Source: an uncultured Clostridiaceae bacterium (GTDB lineage Bacteria; Bacillota; Clostridia; Lachnospirales; Lachnospiraceae). Taken from it: DNA of 64,000 nt. A model generated the notes under the pieces. That model had not been told where the DNA came from and did no database searches. It saw only the letters and a list, made by a program, of their open reading frames with translations. The stretch covers positions 38,524-102,523 of the forward strand of contig CABSIM010000005.1 of assembly GCA_902477765.1 (NCBI GenBank), given 5' to 3'. Positions 26,536 through 33,110 of the stretch are shown in pieces. Within the stretch, counting starts at the first letter, position 1, and every line of letters starts with the position of its first letter. Made by a program: the position numbers and the translations under genes.

Positions 26536-26590
26536 ACAGAGCAGCTGAAATACGGAAATAGATGAACCGGAAGAGATTTCGGGAGAGATC

Positions 26591-26636
26591 CATAACTATG
26601 CGCGAAAGACAGCTTTAACGCATAGTTATGTTTTTT
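26591..26636 (+). terminator. Hairpin plus T-run at the host/prophage junction
   Basis: CATAACTATGCG (26591-26602) and its exact complement CGCATAGTTATG (26619-26630) form a 12-bp stem followed by six T. Inside the loop AAAG/CTTT can extend the pairing after a 2-base mismatch. It looks like the terminator of the NlpC gene. The left arm is host DNA and the right arm lies inside the prophage, so the structure would exist only in the integrated state. Confidence 0.75.
26606..26622 (+). other. Left attachment repeat (attL)
   Basis: AAGACAGCTTTAACGCA is identical to 33109-33125. It lies in the loop and right arm of the hairpin at 26591-26636. The core ACAG is flanked by AAAG and CTTT, giving dyad symmetry such as tyrosine recombinases of the Xer type use. 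Confidence 0.8.
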
Positions 26637-26652
26637 CCCGGAGGTGATAGCC

Positions 26653-27933
26653 ATGTTGAAACGTATTGTATTGATTTTCTTTACATGCGTTCTCAGCATG
26701 GCTTTTTCTTTTTGCTCTTTTGCGGATTTTGTTTCTGATCTTCAGCGTTATGTTCCAACTTCTAGTAATGCTTCTATGGTTCCTTATGGTTCCTTTGGTT
26801 CTGTGGAAAATACTGTTGATCTTTCTGATATTGTTATCCGTGTGTATATTGCGGAACCTGATGGTACTGATCTTGGGGCGCGTACTATTCCCGGTACTAT
26901 TACTTCTGAAGGTCGTCTTTCTTACCGTTATACAGATCAGGACCATTATATTTATCGTATTGAATTTGCATTTGGTTCAGGTGCTATTCCTCCTGTTGGA
27001 AATTATTCGTTTTCTATGGATGTTACATCTGATTTTTCTTATGATGTGAAATATGTTCGTCTTTGGACTACTCATGAGATATCCAACGCTCAGCGTGAAA
27101 CGAAAATTATTGAATTTCCGTTTCAGACTCTTTCAGGTGACGCGTATGTTGATTCTTATGATATTACATTGACTAATGTTTCTGCGTTTACTCCGTTTCT
27201 GTCTATTGGGAATCAGGTGCATAATGTGTCTGGCTCTGTTGCATTTTCCTTTGTTTCTTCTTCTGCTTCAGGCGAATCTACAGCTGGATCTGATACTTCA
27301 CAGCAGGATTGGGAAAATGGTATTTCTTCTTCTTTGGGAGATATTTCTTCTTCTCTATCTAGTGTGGATGAATCTCTTGAGTATATATCTCAGTCTCAGA
27401 ATCTGATTATTCAGGGTATTGATAATGTGATTTTGCATATATCGGATCAGCTCTATGCCTTTTGGGATCAGCTCTACAATCTGATTCATGTTCCGACGAT
27501 GGCGAAACTTGATGATATCATAGATGCTATTAATAATCTGAAGTTGGATGTTACCGTTGATCTTGATGAACTTCTTGATACTCTGAATCAGAATCATGAG
27601 GATCAGATCGCCAATGATAATGCTATTGCGGATCAGATTCAGAATGGATATGATGATTCTTCTCTCTCATCCGATAATGACCGTCTGAATACGGTTATAG
27701 ATCAGTATGATGATGTGGAAGATCAACTTTTTACTGACAGTAAAGATTATATCAGTAATTTTGAGTTCACTGACTCTCTCGCTCCTTTTCTTGGTCCTCT
27801 GACTGCTATTTCCGGTTTTCTCTCCGGTATATATGTTGCGTTGGGGTCTCTTAATATTCCGATTGCCTTTTCACTCTCGCTTTCTATTGCGCTGCTTATG
27901 ATCGGTTGGTATCGGTTCCGTGGAGGTGGTTAA
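26653..27933 (+). CDS. Inovirus minor coat/adsorption protein candidate (pIII-like)
   Basis: This 426-aa protein has a signal peptide (MLKRIVLIFFTCVLSMAFSF..., cleavage likely near FA-DF). A beta-rich N-terminal half is followed by a helical, Asp/Asn-rich region (about 210-370). One C-terminal membrane segment with a short basic tail (IALLMIGWYRFRGGG) completes it. This architecture, and its place at the head of the structural operon, match the pIII tip protein of filamentous phages; no sequence family is recognised. ATG 26653 is preferred over GTG 26644 because GGAGGTGAT overlaps the latter. The ribosome binding site directly follows the junction hairpin, leaving no room for a promoter. Confidence 0.7.
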   Translation: MLKRIVLIFFTCVLSMAFSFCSFADFVSDLQRYVPTSSNASMVPYGSFGSVENTVDLSDIVIRVYIAEPDGTDLGARTIPGTITSEGRLSYRYTDQDHYIYRIEFAFGSGAIPPVGNYSFSMDVTSDFSYDVKYVRLWTTHEISNAQRETKIIEFPFQTLSGDAYVDSYDITLTNVSAFTPFLSIGNQVHNVSGSVAFSFVSSSASGESTAGSDTSQQDWENGISSSLGDISSSLSSVDESLEYISQSQNLIIQGIDNVILHISDQLYAFWDQLYNLIHVPTMAKLDDIIDAINNLKLDVTVDLDELLDTLNQNHEDQIANDNAIADQIQNGYDDSSLSSDNDRLNTVIDQYDDVEDQLFTDSKDYISNFEFTDSLAPFLGPLTAISGFLSGIYVALGSLNIPIAFSLSLSIALLMIGWYRFRGGG

Positions 27934-28152
27934 GTGTTTTCTTTCTTTGATGCGATTTCCGGGTTTGTGACTACGGCTGTCAATTTCGTGGTCAACATGT
28001 TTCTGCTTCTGATCGAGATTCTTTCTTCCATGGTTCGGGCGGTTTCCTGGCTTTTTGCTTGTCTTGCCTATCTTCCGCCGTTTCTGGTCGGTTTTGTTGT
28101 TGTCCCTATTTCGCTTGCTATTATATTTCAGGTTCTCAATAAGGGGAGTTGA
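27934..28152 (+). CDS. Small inovirus membrane protein (pVI-like candidate)
   Basis: This 72-aa, very hydrophobic protein has two or three membrane segments (VNFVVNMFLLLIEIL, FLVGFVVVPISLAIIF). GTG 27934 directly follows the stop of the tip-protein gene, with GGAGGTGG upstream. In classical filamentous phages a small membrane protein, pVI, follows pIII and caps the same end of the virion. Position and size suggest the same role, but this is inference. Confidence 0.6.
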   Translation: MFSFFDAISGFVTTAVNFVVNMFLLLIEILSSMVRAVSWLFACLAYLPPFLVGFVVVPISLAIIFQVLNKGS

Positions 28153-28154
28153 TT

Positions 28155-28376
28155 ATGTCCGATTTATTTGATTTCTGTATTCTGATTCTTCAGTCTATGG
28201 TTTCTTGTTGGATGGGACTTGACTTGGGCGGTTATTCTTTCGGTGAGTTTCTGGTTGCTGTCCTTGTCGTTTCGGTGTTTGTTTCTTCTTTGGTTATTTC
28301 CTTCCGTGGTTCCAGCAGCCGTCCTGGTTCTCTTACCCGGCCGCATAAGATCACGGATTCTAAGTCTGATGATTAG
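28155..28376 (+). CDS. Small inovirus membrane protein with basic tail
   Basis: This 73-aa protein has a short amphipathic N-terminus, one or two membrane segments (FLVAVLVVSVFVSSLVISF) and a polar Arg/Ser/Lys tail. ATG 28155 is preferred over TTG 28149, with AAGGGGA upstream. It may be a minor coat protein or an assembly factor. No family is recognised. Confidence 0.6.
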   Translation: MSDLFDFCILILQSMVSCWMGLDLGGYSFGEFLVAVLVVSVFVSSLVISFRGSSSRPGSLTRPHKITDSKSDD

Positions 28377-28385
28377 GGGGTTGTG

Positions 28386-29033
28386 ATGCGTGGATATTTT
28401 CTCTGTCTGGTTTGTTGTCTCTTTCTTTTTCCTTTTAGGCTTACTTCTTATGCGGATATGGTACAGACTCCCTCTGATGCTACCCCCTCGGATGCGTGGC
28501 GTGTGGTCGATGATGAATCGGCGGGTCCAGGTGGCCTGTCTCCTGCTTCGGTCGTTTCGTTTGATGATGCCGCCGTTCCTTTCTCGATTTCTGGGGATAG
28601 CCTTACTAATTGTGTACGTTACGACGTTACTATTTCTGGTGTGCAGTATGTATGTCTGTTTCCGTCTGAATATTCTTCCGCTCTGATGGTTGATGATGAC
28701 GGTTATCTCTGGAATGTGTCTACGTCTGATATCAGTGGCCGGTTGTTCTCTGGATCGTTTGATCCAACGGCGGACGAAGGTATGCTTCTTTATCTCTCTC
28801 CTTGTCTTGGCAATAACTTTTCGGAGAATCATAACTATGGTTCGCCTAATTCCATCCGTACATATTATTGGACTTCCGGATCATATGATCGGCTTACCTA
28901 TGATGAGCGGTATGTGACTGTTCTGGTTGATGATGTTCATTTTCTCTTTTCATCGGATGATACTCTGAAGTATGTTGTTGTCTTTCTGGTTGGCTGCTGT
29001 CTGATCTGTCTCTGGAAGCGTTCTTCTCGTTAA
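28386..29033 (+). CDS. Secreted inovirus protein with C-terminal anchor
   Basis: This 215-aa protein has a signal peptide (about residues 1-22, ending SYA). Its extracytoplasmic domain is rich in Ser, Asp and Tyr. A C-terminal membrane segment (YVVVFLVGCCLICLW) and basic tail KRSSR end the protein. It contains several cysteines that could form disulfides. The layout resembles the tip-protein candidate at 26653, so it may be a second surface or receptor-binding protein. GTG 28383 is the alternative start. No family is recognised. Confidence 0.6.
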   Translation: MRGYFLCLVCCLFLFPFRLTSYADMVQTPSDATPSDAWRVVDDESAGPGGLSPASVVSFDDAAVPFSISGDSLTNCVRYDVTISGVQYVCLFPSEYSSALMVDDDGYLWNVSTSDISGRLFSGSFDPTADEGMLLYLSPCLGNNFSENHNYGSPNSIRTYYWTSGSYDRLTYDERYVTVLVDDVHFLFSSDDTLKYVVVFLVGCCLICLWKRSSR

Positions 29034-29070
29034 TCTAAAAAATATTCTGTTTCTTTCTTGGAGGTGCTTT

Positions 29071-29265
29071 ATGGTTATTTCTTTTGATATTGATTCTGAT
29101 TTGTATGCTAATTTGTGTGATTTTTCTTCACAGCTTGGCTTTTCTTCTCCTCAGGATTTTCTCAGTTTTTTTGGCAATCATATTGCTTCTGATTTTTACA
29201 GTCCTGAGCATTTGCAGTATTTACCTCTCCTTGTATCTTCTTATCGTGTTGCTCTTGGGAGGTGA
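29071..29265 (+). CDS. Small soluble inovirus protein of unknown function
   Basis: This 64-aa protein (starting MVISFDIDSDLYANLCDF) has no membrane segment, unlike its neighbours. GGAGGTGCT lies 8 bases upstream. Acidic and aromatic residues dominate. It is not recognised; it may be a cytoplasmic assembly or regulatory factor. Confidence 0.5.
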   Translation: MVISFDIDSDLYANLCDFSSQLGFSSPQDFLSFFGNHIASDFYSPEHLQYLPLLVSSYRVALGR

Positions 29266-29270
29266 TTTCT

Positions 29271-29414
29271 ATGTTTGTTGAGAAGTTGGTTGCTCTCTTT
29301 GGTGAGGTGCCGGCACAGTTTGAGCCTGTCCTCTACGTGATTTCTGCTGTCGCTTTTCTCTGGCTGTGTGATGGGTTTTTCTATCTTTGCCGTTATCTGG
29401 TAGGTGGTCGTTGA
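29271..29414 (+). CDS. 47-aa inovirus membrane peptide
   Basis: This very short gene encodes MFVEKLVALFGEVPAQ... with one membrane segment (VLYVISAVAFLWLC) and a C-terminus ending RYLVGGR. GGGAGGTGAT precedes it at normal spacing. Its stop overlaps the next start (TGATG). Single-span peptides of this size are typical of filamentous-phage coat or cap proteins. Confidence 0.6.
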   Translation: MFVEKLVALFGEVPAQFEPVLYVISAVAFLWLCDGFFYLCRYLVGGR

Positions 29415-29566
29415 TGTTTTCTTCTATTGAGCCTGTTGTTTCATGGATTTTTTCTGAGGTCTCTGATCTTTCGGCCATTGTCTGGGCGTCTGGTTGGGTC
29501 GGTGTATGTATAATTGGACTTCCCCTTGTCCGGAAGGTTATTGATATATTTAGAAAGATTTTTTAG
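29414..29566 (+). CDS. 50-aa coat-like peptide
   Basis: This 50-aa peptide has an amphipathic acidic N-terminal half (SSIEPVVSWIFSEVSDL), a membrane segment (VWASGWVGVCIIGLPLV) and a basic C-terminus (RKVIDIFRKIF). This acidic-hydrophobic-basic order is the signature of filamentous major coat proteins, whose basic end contacts the DNA. There is no signal peptide. It is translationally coupled to the previous gene. It could be the major coat protein or a minor relative of the pair that follows. Confidence 0.65.
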   Translation: MFSSIEPVVSWIFSEVSDLSAIVWASGWVGVCIIGLPLVRKVIDIFRKIF

Positions 29567-29580
29567 GGAGGTGTAATGTT

Positions 29581-29748
29581 ATGACAGAATTATTGACTTC
29601 TTTTTCTTCTGTTTCTGCCTGGATGTGGAAGGAAGTAGGGCTGCTTCTTACCTGGATCATGAGTCAGCCGATTCTTCTTCTTGCTATGTCTCTGTTCTTT
29701 GTTGGTGCGATTGTGTCTTATTTCATTCGCATTTTCCATTCTGTATAG
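29581..29748 (+). CDS. Coat-like peptide, tandem paralogue 1
   Basis: This 55-aa peptide (MTELLTSFSSVSAWMWKEVG...) is amphipathic, followed by a membrane segment and the C-terminus SYFIRIFHSV. The last 45 residues are nearly the same as those of the next gene (ILLLAMSLFFVGAI is identical), showing a recent duplication. GGAGGTG precedes it. One of the pair is a strong candidate for the major coat protein. Confidence 0.7.
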   Translation: MTELLTSFSSVSAWMWKEVGLLLTWIMSQPILLLAMSLFFVGAIVSYFIRIFHSV

Positions 29749-29760
29749 GAGGTGTGATTT

Positions 29761-29949
29761 ATGGAGGGTGAACCTACTGCTATGGATAATTTACTTGCTG
29801 GTTTCACGGAGGTTGCCGCCTGGATGTGGTCTGAGGTTGGTGATCTTCTCACTTTTATCATGGGTCAGGATATTTTGCTCTTGGCTATGTCCCTTTTTTT
29901 TGTCGGTGCGATTATATCCTATTTCATTCGGATTTATCATTCCGTCTGA
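29761..29949 (+). CDS. Coat-like peptide, tandem paralogue 2
   Basis: This 62-aa peptide (MEGEPTAMDNLLAGFTEVAAW...) has a more acidic N-terminus than its twin, the same membrane segment and the C-terminus SYFIRIYHSV. AGGAGGTG precedes it. It is followed at once by a strong terminator, matching the classical filamentous-phage arrangement in which a terminator follows the major coat gene. Confidence 0.72.
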   Translation: MEGEPTAMDNLLAGFTEVAAWMWSEVGDLLTFIMGQDILLLAMSLFFVGAIISYFIRIYHSV

Positions 29950-29955
29950 TCTCTT

Positions 29956-29990
29956 CCCTCCTGCATCGGCCCGCAGGAGGGAATTTTCTT
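29956..29990 (+). terminator. Strong terminator after the coat genes
   Basis: CCCTCCTGC (29956-29964) pairs perfectly with GCAGGAGGG (29973-29981), followed by AATTTTCTTTT. It would separate abundant coat transcripts from the assembly genes downstream. Confidence 0.85.
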
Positions 29991-30003
29991 TTGGAGGTTG
30001 TTT

Positions 30004-30162
30004 ATGATTGATTTCCTGAATCTCTTTGCTGATGTGTTTCTCTTTCCTCTTGATCCAGTTAACCTTAATTTTGATGATAATGTGGTTATGATCTCCCTTT
30101 CCGCTGTTCTTCTTGGCATGGGGATTGTTCGTCTTTTCCGGGAGGTATTATGGCGTATTTGA
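30004..30162 (+). CDS. 52-aa membrane peptide before zot
   Basis: This peptide begins MIDFLNLFADVFLF and has a central membrane segment (VVMISLSAVLLGMGIV) and a basic end (RLFREVLWRI). TTGGAGG is well spaced. It overlaps the zot start by 13 bases, so the two are coupled, as expected for an assembly-complex partner. It is not recognised by family. Confidence 0.6.
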   Translation: MIDFLNLFADVFLFPLDPVNLNFDDNVVMISLSAVLLGMGIVRLFREVLWRI

Positions 30163-30911
30163 TTCTCTTCTTCCTTTTTGGTGTCTTTCTTTTTATTGCT
30201 TTCCATGTCGTTAAGTATCGGAATCCCTATAAATTGTATATGGTTTTTGGCAATAAGGGTTCTGGAAAGACTACACTTATGACAAAGCTTGCCCTCCAGC
30301 ATCTTAAAAAAGGCTGGAAGGTGTATTCTGATCGGGAGATTCCCGGCTGTTATTTGTTTAAGACGGATGATTTTGGGAAGTTCCGGTTCCCTGAGAATTC
30401 TCTGATCTTGATTGATGAGGTCGGTCTTGTCTGGGATAATCGGAATTTCAAGTCATTTCCGGAGCATGTTAAGCGTTATTTTAAATATCAGCGTCAATAC
30501 AGAAATAAGGTGTATTTATTTTCCCAGTCTTTCGACGTTGATAAAAAGATCCGGGATCTGACGGATCACCTATATATTGTACAGAATTATTTCAATGTCT
30601 TTTCGGTTGCCAGACGTGTCACTAAACGGATCACGGTTGTACATGCGGATCGGTCTGCCGCCGGTGAGTCAAAGATTGTGGATGATTATAACATTGATTC
30701 TCTTCTCTTCTTTCTTGCTGGTACTGTCAGAGTTACATATATTCCCCATTGGGTTCGGTATTTTAAGTCGTTTGACCCTCCGGCTCTCGCTGATCTGGAA
30801 TGTGAGCAGCTGCCGCCGGCGCCAGCTCGTGCCAGGCGTCACGCGTTGGCGGACGCCTGGCGCGAGCGTCGGGAGATTCTTAAGAAGTGGAATCGTCACA
30901 AGCAATCTTAA
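30150..30911 (+). CDS. zot: Zot/pI-like assembly ATPase of the inovirus
   Basis: This 253-aa morphogenesis ATPase extrudes the virion through the membrane. Residues 3-21 are a membrane segment. Walker A is GNKGSGKTT (about 34-42) and Walker B is LILIDEVGLVWD. YFKYQRQYRNKVYLFSQSFDVDKKIRDL (shortened: FKYQRQ, LFSQSFDVD, KIRDL) is typical of the Zot family. The membrane segment is N-terminal rather than after the ATPase domain as in M13 pI. The last 30 codons are GC-rich and contain a long hairpin, a strong change from the T-rich body. This is the hallmark gene of the element. Confidence 0.9.
   Translation: MAYLILFFLFGVFLFIAFHVVKYRNPYKLYMVFGNKGSGKTTLMTKLALQHLKKGWKVYSDREIPGCYLFKTDDFGKFRFPENSLILIDEVGLVWDNRNFKSFPEHVKRYFKYQRQYRNKVYLFSQSFDVDKKIRDLTDHLYIVQNYFNVFSVARRVTKRITVVHADRSAAGESKIVDDYNIDSLLFFLAGTVRVTYIPHWVRYFKSFDPPALADLECEQLPPAPARARRHALADAWRERREILKKWNRHKQS
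30825..30867 (+). repeat. 16-bp inverted repeat inside the end of zot
   Basis: GCTCGTGCCAGGCGTC (30825-30840) pairs with GACGCCTGGCGCGAGC (30852-30867) with one mismatch and an 11-base loop. It is GC-rich in a T-rich phage. It is a candidate for the packaging hairpin or part of the replication origin. Confidence 0.65.
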
Positions 30912-31117
30912 CGCCGGGCGCCCTCTGGGCGGCGTTGATCGTGCCCTTTCCCTGGTGAAGCAGCTGGGCCTGTGCTGTCCGGCGCGGTCGTTCCGTGATG
31001 GCTGCCATTACTTTTATTGCGCGGTTGATCATGCCCTTTTTTTTCCTGAAACGCGGCTATGTAATACCTGCGTTTCGTTGCATCCATGCAATTATATTCT
31101 CGTTAGGGGGTGTCTGA
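30910..31117 (+). other. Putative inovirus intergenic/origin region
   Basis: These 200 bases without a gene lie between zot and rep. A hairpin sits at 30910-30936 (AACGCC/GGCGTT and GCCC/GGGC arms). A 16-base direct repeat occurs at 30934-30949 (GTTGATCGTGCCCTTT) and 31024-31039 (GTTGATCATGCCCTTT), one mismatch, 90 bases apart. A small dyad TTGCAT-CC-ATGCAA spans 31078-31091. Direct repeats and hairpins next to rep fit a rolling-circle origin and Rep-binding sites. No nick site can be fixed. Confidence 0.55.
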
Positions 31118-32035
31118 TTGAAGTATTTTAATTCTGTTTCTGATGCTCATGGTTACATACATAGTATTGATATGGTGACGATTGATTATTACCTTAAGTG
31201 CTCATATTCGCATGCTTCTCAGGTGCTTATGGATATTTTCGGGGATTCCGCAAAATCCTCCCTTGGTAATATTCCTAATTTCAAATATCAGTATTACGTT
31301 GATCTGATCTGGTGTGATGGATTTGTTTTTCACCTTGGAAAATATACGGATTATGACAAGACAGATAAGTCCTGGACTAAATTAGATATGATCCGGATTG
31401 AGGTGAACCCTAACAAGCATTCTGATTCTATTTATTGGGATTGTGTTCTGGCCTTTCTCCGGGAATACTGTACAGATGGTGTACTGATCCGGTATGACTA
31501 TGCGATTGATGTTCCTGTTCCGCTGGATGATGTGCTTGTTATCAATTCCCGGAAGGAACGTGGTCTGTACCGTGGTACTCGTTATTTCGGAAGACGGCAT
31601 AAACATGGTTATCTGAAGATATATGATAAGGGTGAGGAGTCCAAAGAATCGCAGGCATTGACGCGTATCGAGTATACGTTTGAGCGGAATAATATTCCTT
31701 CTTTCGACAATATCGTTGTGAGAAATGGTCCGTCTTGCCTTCCAGAAGGCTCTCCGCCGCTTTCTAAGATTGCTCGCCTGTATTTGGATATGCTCATTGA
31801 GATTAAGGCTCTGGGCGGTCAGATTGAGCCTTACATGGAAAGAATTGATTCCCGGACTTGGAAACAGATAGAGCCCTATCTCTTTTCAGGGATAAGGCTC
31901 GTCTGTGAGAATGATCTGATTGAAAAATTGTTGCAAGTAATTAATTACACTTTTATTATAAGTGATTCTGATAATAATGTCAATGATGATGCTGATTTTG
32001 TTGAGTTTTCAGGATCACTTCCGTGGGAAGAATAA
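31118..32035 (+). CDS. Replication initiation protein (Rep_trans-like)
   Basis: This 305-aa putative rolling-circle initiator nicks the replicative form to start single-strand synthesis. Supporting motifs are RIEVNPNKH, YLKIYDKGEE near residue 169 (the tyrosine in YDK is the likely nicking residue of this family) and LTRIEYTFERN. TTG 31118 with TAGGGGG 7 bases upstream is the best start. It directly follows the putative origin region. A terminator follows at 32053. Family assignment is by motif, not by search. Confidence 0.78.
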   Translation: MKYFNSVSDAHGYIHSIDMVTIDYYLKCSYSHASQVLMDIFGDSAKSSLGNIPNFKYQYYVDLIWCDGFVFHLGKYTDYDKTDKSWTKLDMIRIEVNPNKHSDSIYWDCVLAFLREYCTDGVLIRYDYAIDVPVPLDDVLVINSRKERGLYRGTRYFGRRHKHGYLKIYDKGEESKESQALTRIEYTFERNNIPSFDNIVVRNGPSCLPEGSPPLSKIARLYLDMLIEIKALGGQIEPYMERIDSRTWKQIEPYLFSGIRLVCENDLIEKLLQVINYTFIISDSDNNVNDDADFVEFSGSLPWEE

Positions 32036-32052
32036 TTCTTCCAGATCGGCTG

Positions 32053-32090
32053 CGGATACAGAATGGCGGTTCTGTATCCGTATTTTATTT
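32053..32090 (+). terminator. Terminator after rep
   Basis: CGGATACAGAA (32053-32063) and TTCTGTATCCG (32070-32080) form a perfect 11-bp stem followed by TATTTTATTTTT. It separates rep from the convergent repressor genes. Confidence 0.85.
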
Positions 32091-32258
32091 TTCAATTTCT
32101 ATTTCTCCGTTCTCCATTTCATACTTTTTTATTGCTATCTTGCATAGTTGTTCTATTTCTTTGCTCATACTTCGGTTATTTTCTTTTGCTATTACTTTCA
32201 TTTTCTGTATTATCCATTTTTCTGTATGAAATGTTATAAGTGGTTTGTTGCTGGGCAT
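32085..32258 (-). CDS. Ribbon-helix-helix protein, paralogue 2 (very short gene)
   Basis: This 57-aa protein begins MPSNKPLITFHTEKWIIQ and ends YEMENGEIEIEK. It aligns along its length with the neighbouring paralogue (MPSKKQVIAIRPDEK... YEQENGEIKI): same MPS(N/K)K start, basic strand, two helices and the same C-terminal tail. The fold expected is Arc/CopG-type ribbon-helix-helix. GGGAGGG lies just before the start, with AGGAGG further up. It follows the first repressor gene on the same strand and probably shares its transcript. Confidence 0.72.
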   Translation of the reverse strand: MPSNKPLITFHTEKWIIQKMKVIAKENNRSMSKEIEQLCKIAIKKYEMENGEIEIEK

Positions 32259-32281
32259 TCCCTCCCGGTCTATCCTCCTTT

Positions 32282-32452
32282 TTAATCGATTTTGATTTCT
32301 CCGTTTTCCTGTTCGTACTTTTTGATGTAGTTTTTGAATAGTGTTTCGCCTAAGTTTGCCATTGGCCTGTTTTCTTCTTCACATATAATTTTAATCTTTT
32401 TATATGTTTTTTCGTCTGGCCTTATTGCTATTACTTGTTTTTTTGATGGCAT
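32282..32452 (-). CDS. Ribbon-helix-helix repressor, paralogue 1
   Basis: This 56-aa protein starts MPSKKQVIAIRPDEKTYKK and has KIKIICEEENRPMANLGETL, a typical ribbon-helix-helix layout. The frame is open to 32548, but ATG 32452 gives a protein matching its paralogue in length and start. It is divergent from the ssDNA-binding-like gene, and palindromes lie between them, so it is the likely lysogeny or copy-control repressor. Confidence 0.72.
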   Translation of the reverse strand: MPSKKQVIAIRPDEKTYKKIKIICEEENRPMANLGETLFKNYIKKYEQENGEIKID

Positions 32453-32493
32453 TTTTTGTTTTTTTTCTTTCCCTCCTTTTTGCTGTCCTGGTG

Positions 32494-32523
32494 TTGACAC
32501 GGAGTTACTCCATGTGGTATATA
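32494..32523 (+). promoter_or_regulatory. Phage rightward promoter
   Basis: TTGACA (32494-32499), 18-base spacer, TATATA (32518-32523). The palindrome GGAGTTACTCC lies inside the spacer, so a bound repressor would block RNA polymerase. It reads towards the ssDNA-binding-like gene and attR. In the excised circle it would read on into the structural operon. Confidence 0.65.
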
Positions 32524-32555
32524 TATTATATGCCTCGGAGTAACTCATAGTTACT
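32500..32555. promoter_or_regulatory. Putative operator cluster for the RHH repressors
   Basis: Related palindromic sites GGAGTTACTCC (32501-32511) and GGAGTAACTC (32537-32546), with a following AGTTACT (32549-32555), flank the divergent -10 regions. On the minus strand TATAAT is available at 32530-32525 for the repressor genes. Short repeated palindromes spaced a few helix turns apart are typical RHH targets. A further inverted repeat AACACCT/AGGTGTT lies at 32566-32595. Confidence 0.55.
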
Positions 32556-32631
32556 TATGGGCTGTAACACCTTATTATACCATATAACAGGTGTTGGAAG
32601 CTATAATATAATCTAATTAGGAGGTACTATT

Positions 32632-32880
32632 ATGAAATGTTTATTGATTGGTTTTGGTCGTGTTGACTATGTCTCCAAAAAGACCGGCAAGAATATTAAG
32701 GGTTGGAACCTCTATATCACTCGCCAGCCTTCTGTCTCTGAGTCTGTTCGTGTTACCGGTGAGATTGCGGAAAGATTTTATGTTCCCGATTCTTTTGACG
32801 TTAATTCGTTTTCTGTCGGTTCTTTTATTGATGTCTCTTTTAACCGTTTTGGGGGCATCGATACTATTGTTTCTGCATAA
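32632..32880 (+). CDS. Small ssDNA-binding-like protein of the inovirus (pV-like candidate)
   Basis: This 82-aa, beta-rich protein (MKCLLIGFGRVDYVSKKTGK...) has alternating hydrophobic residues, a basic loop and a C-terminal FIDVSFNRFGG strand, compatible with the OB-like fold of filamentous-phage pV proteins. AGGAGGTA lies 6 bases upstream of the start. Coating the new single strand before assembly would be its task. The call rests on size, fold impression and position rather than a motif. Confidence 0.55.
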   Translation: MKCLLIGFGRVDYVSKKTGKNIKGWNLYITRQPSVSESVRVTGEIAERFYVPDSFDVNSFSVGSFIDVSFNRFGGIDTIVSA

Positions 32881-33110
32881 TGTTTGGGTCTGACGATTAT
32901 ATGCCGCTCCTGTTCCTTCTGCGTCTGTTGGAACGGGAGCGTGCTCGGCTTTTTTCCGATCTTAACCGATTTGAGCATATGATTTCCCGTGATTATCGCC
33001 CTGACTTCTATGCTCAGCTCCTTTCCAAGACGCGTGTTGAGTTGCGATATATTGAGTTGCTTTCTCGGAAAATTGATGATATTATATACGCTATCAAATA
33101 TTCGAGATAA
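32880..33110 (+). CDS. Small helical inovirus protein of unknown function
   Basis: This 76-aa, highly charged, probably all-helical protein (LLERERARLFSDLNRFEH, KTRVELRYIELLSRKIDD) could form a coiled coil. Its start overlaps the previous stop (TAATG). Its own stop codon falls on the first bases of the right attachment repeat, so it is the last prophage gene. In the circular phage it would be followed directly by the tip-protein gene. Confidence 0.6.
   Translation: MFGSDDYMPLLFLLRLLERERARLFSDLNRFEHMISRDYRPDFYAQLLSKTRVELRYIELLSRKIDDIIYAIKYSR

Noticed and set aside
26591..26640. Direct match of the attachment site to the classical XerCD dif consensus
   Set aside because: Parts such as CGCATA and TTATGTT resemble dif arms, but spacing and centre do not fit. 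Only a generic dyad can be claimed.
30150..30911. Zot annotated as an enterotoxin
   Set aside because: The name is historical. The sequence shows only the assembly ATPase part with an N-terminal membrane segment and nothing resembling a secreted toxin domain.
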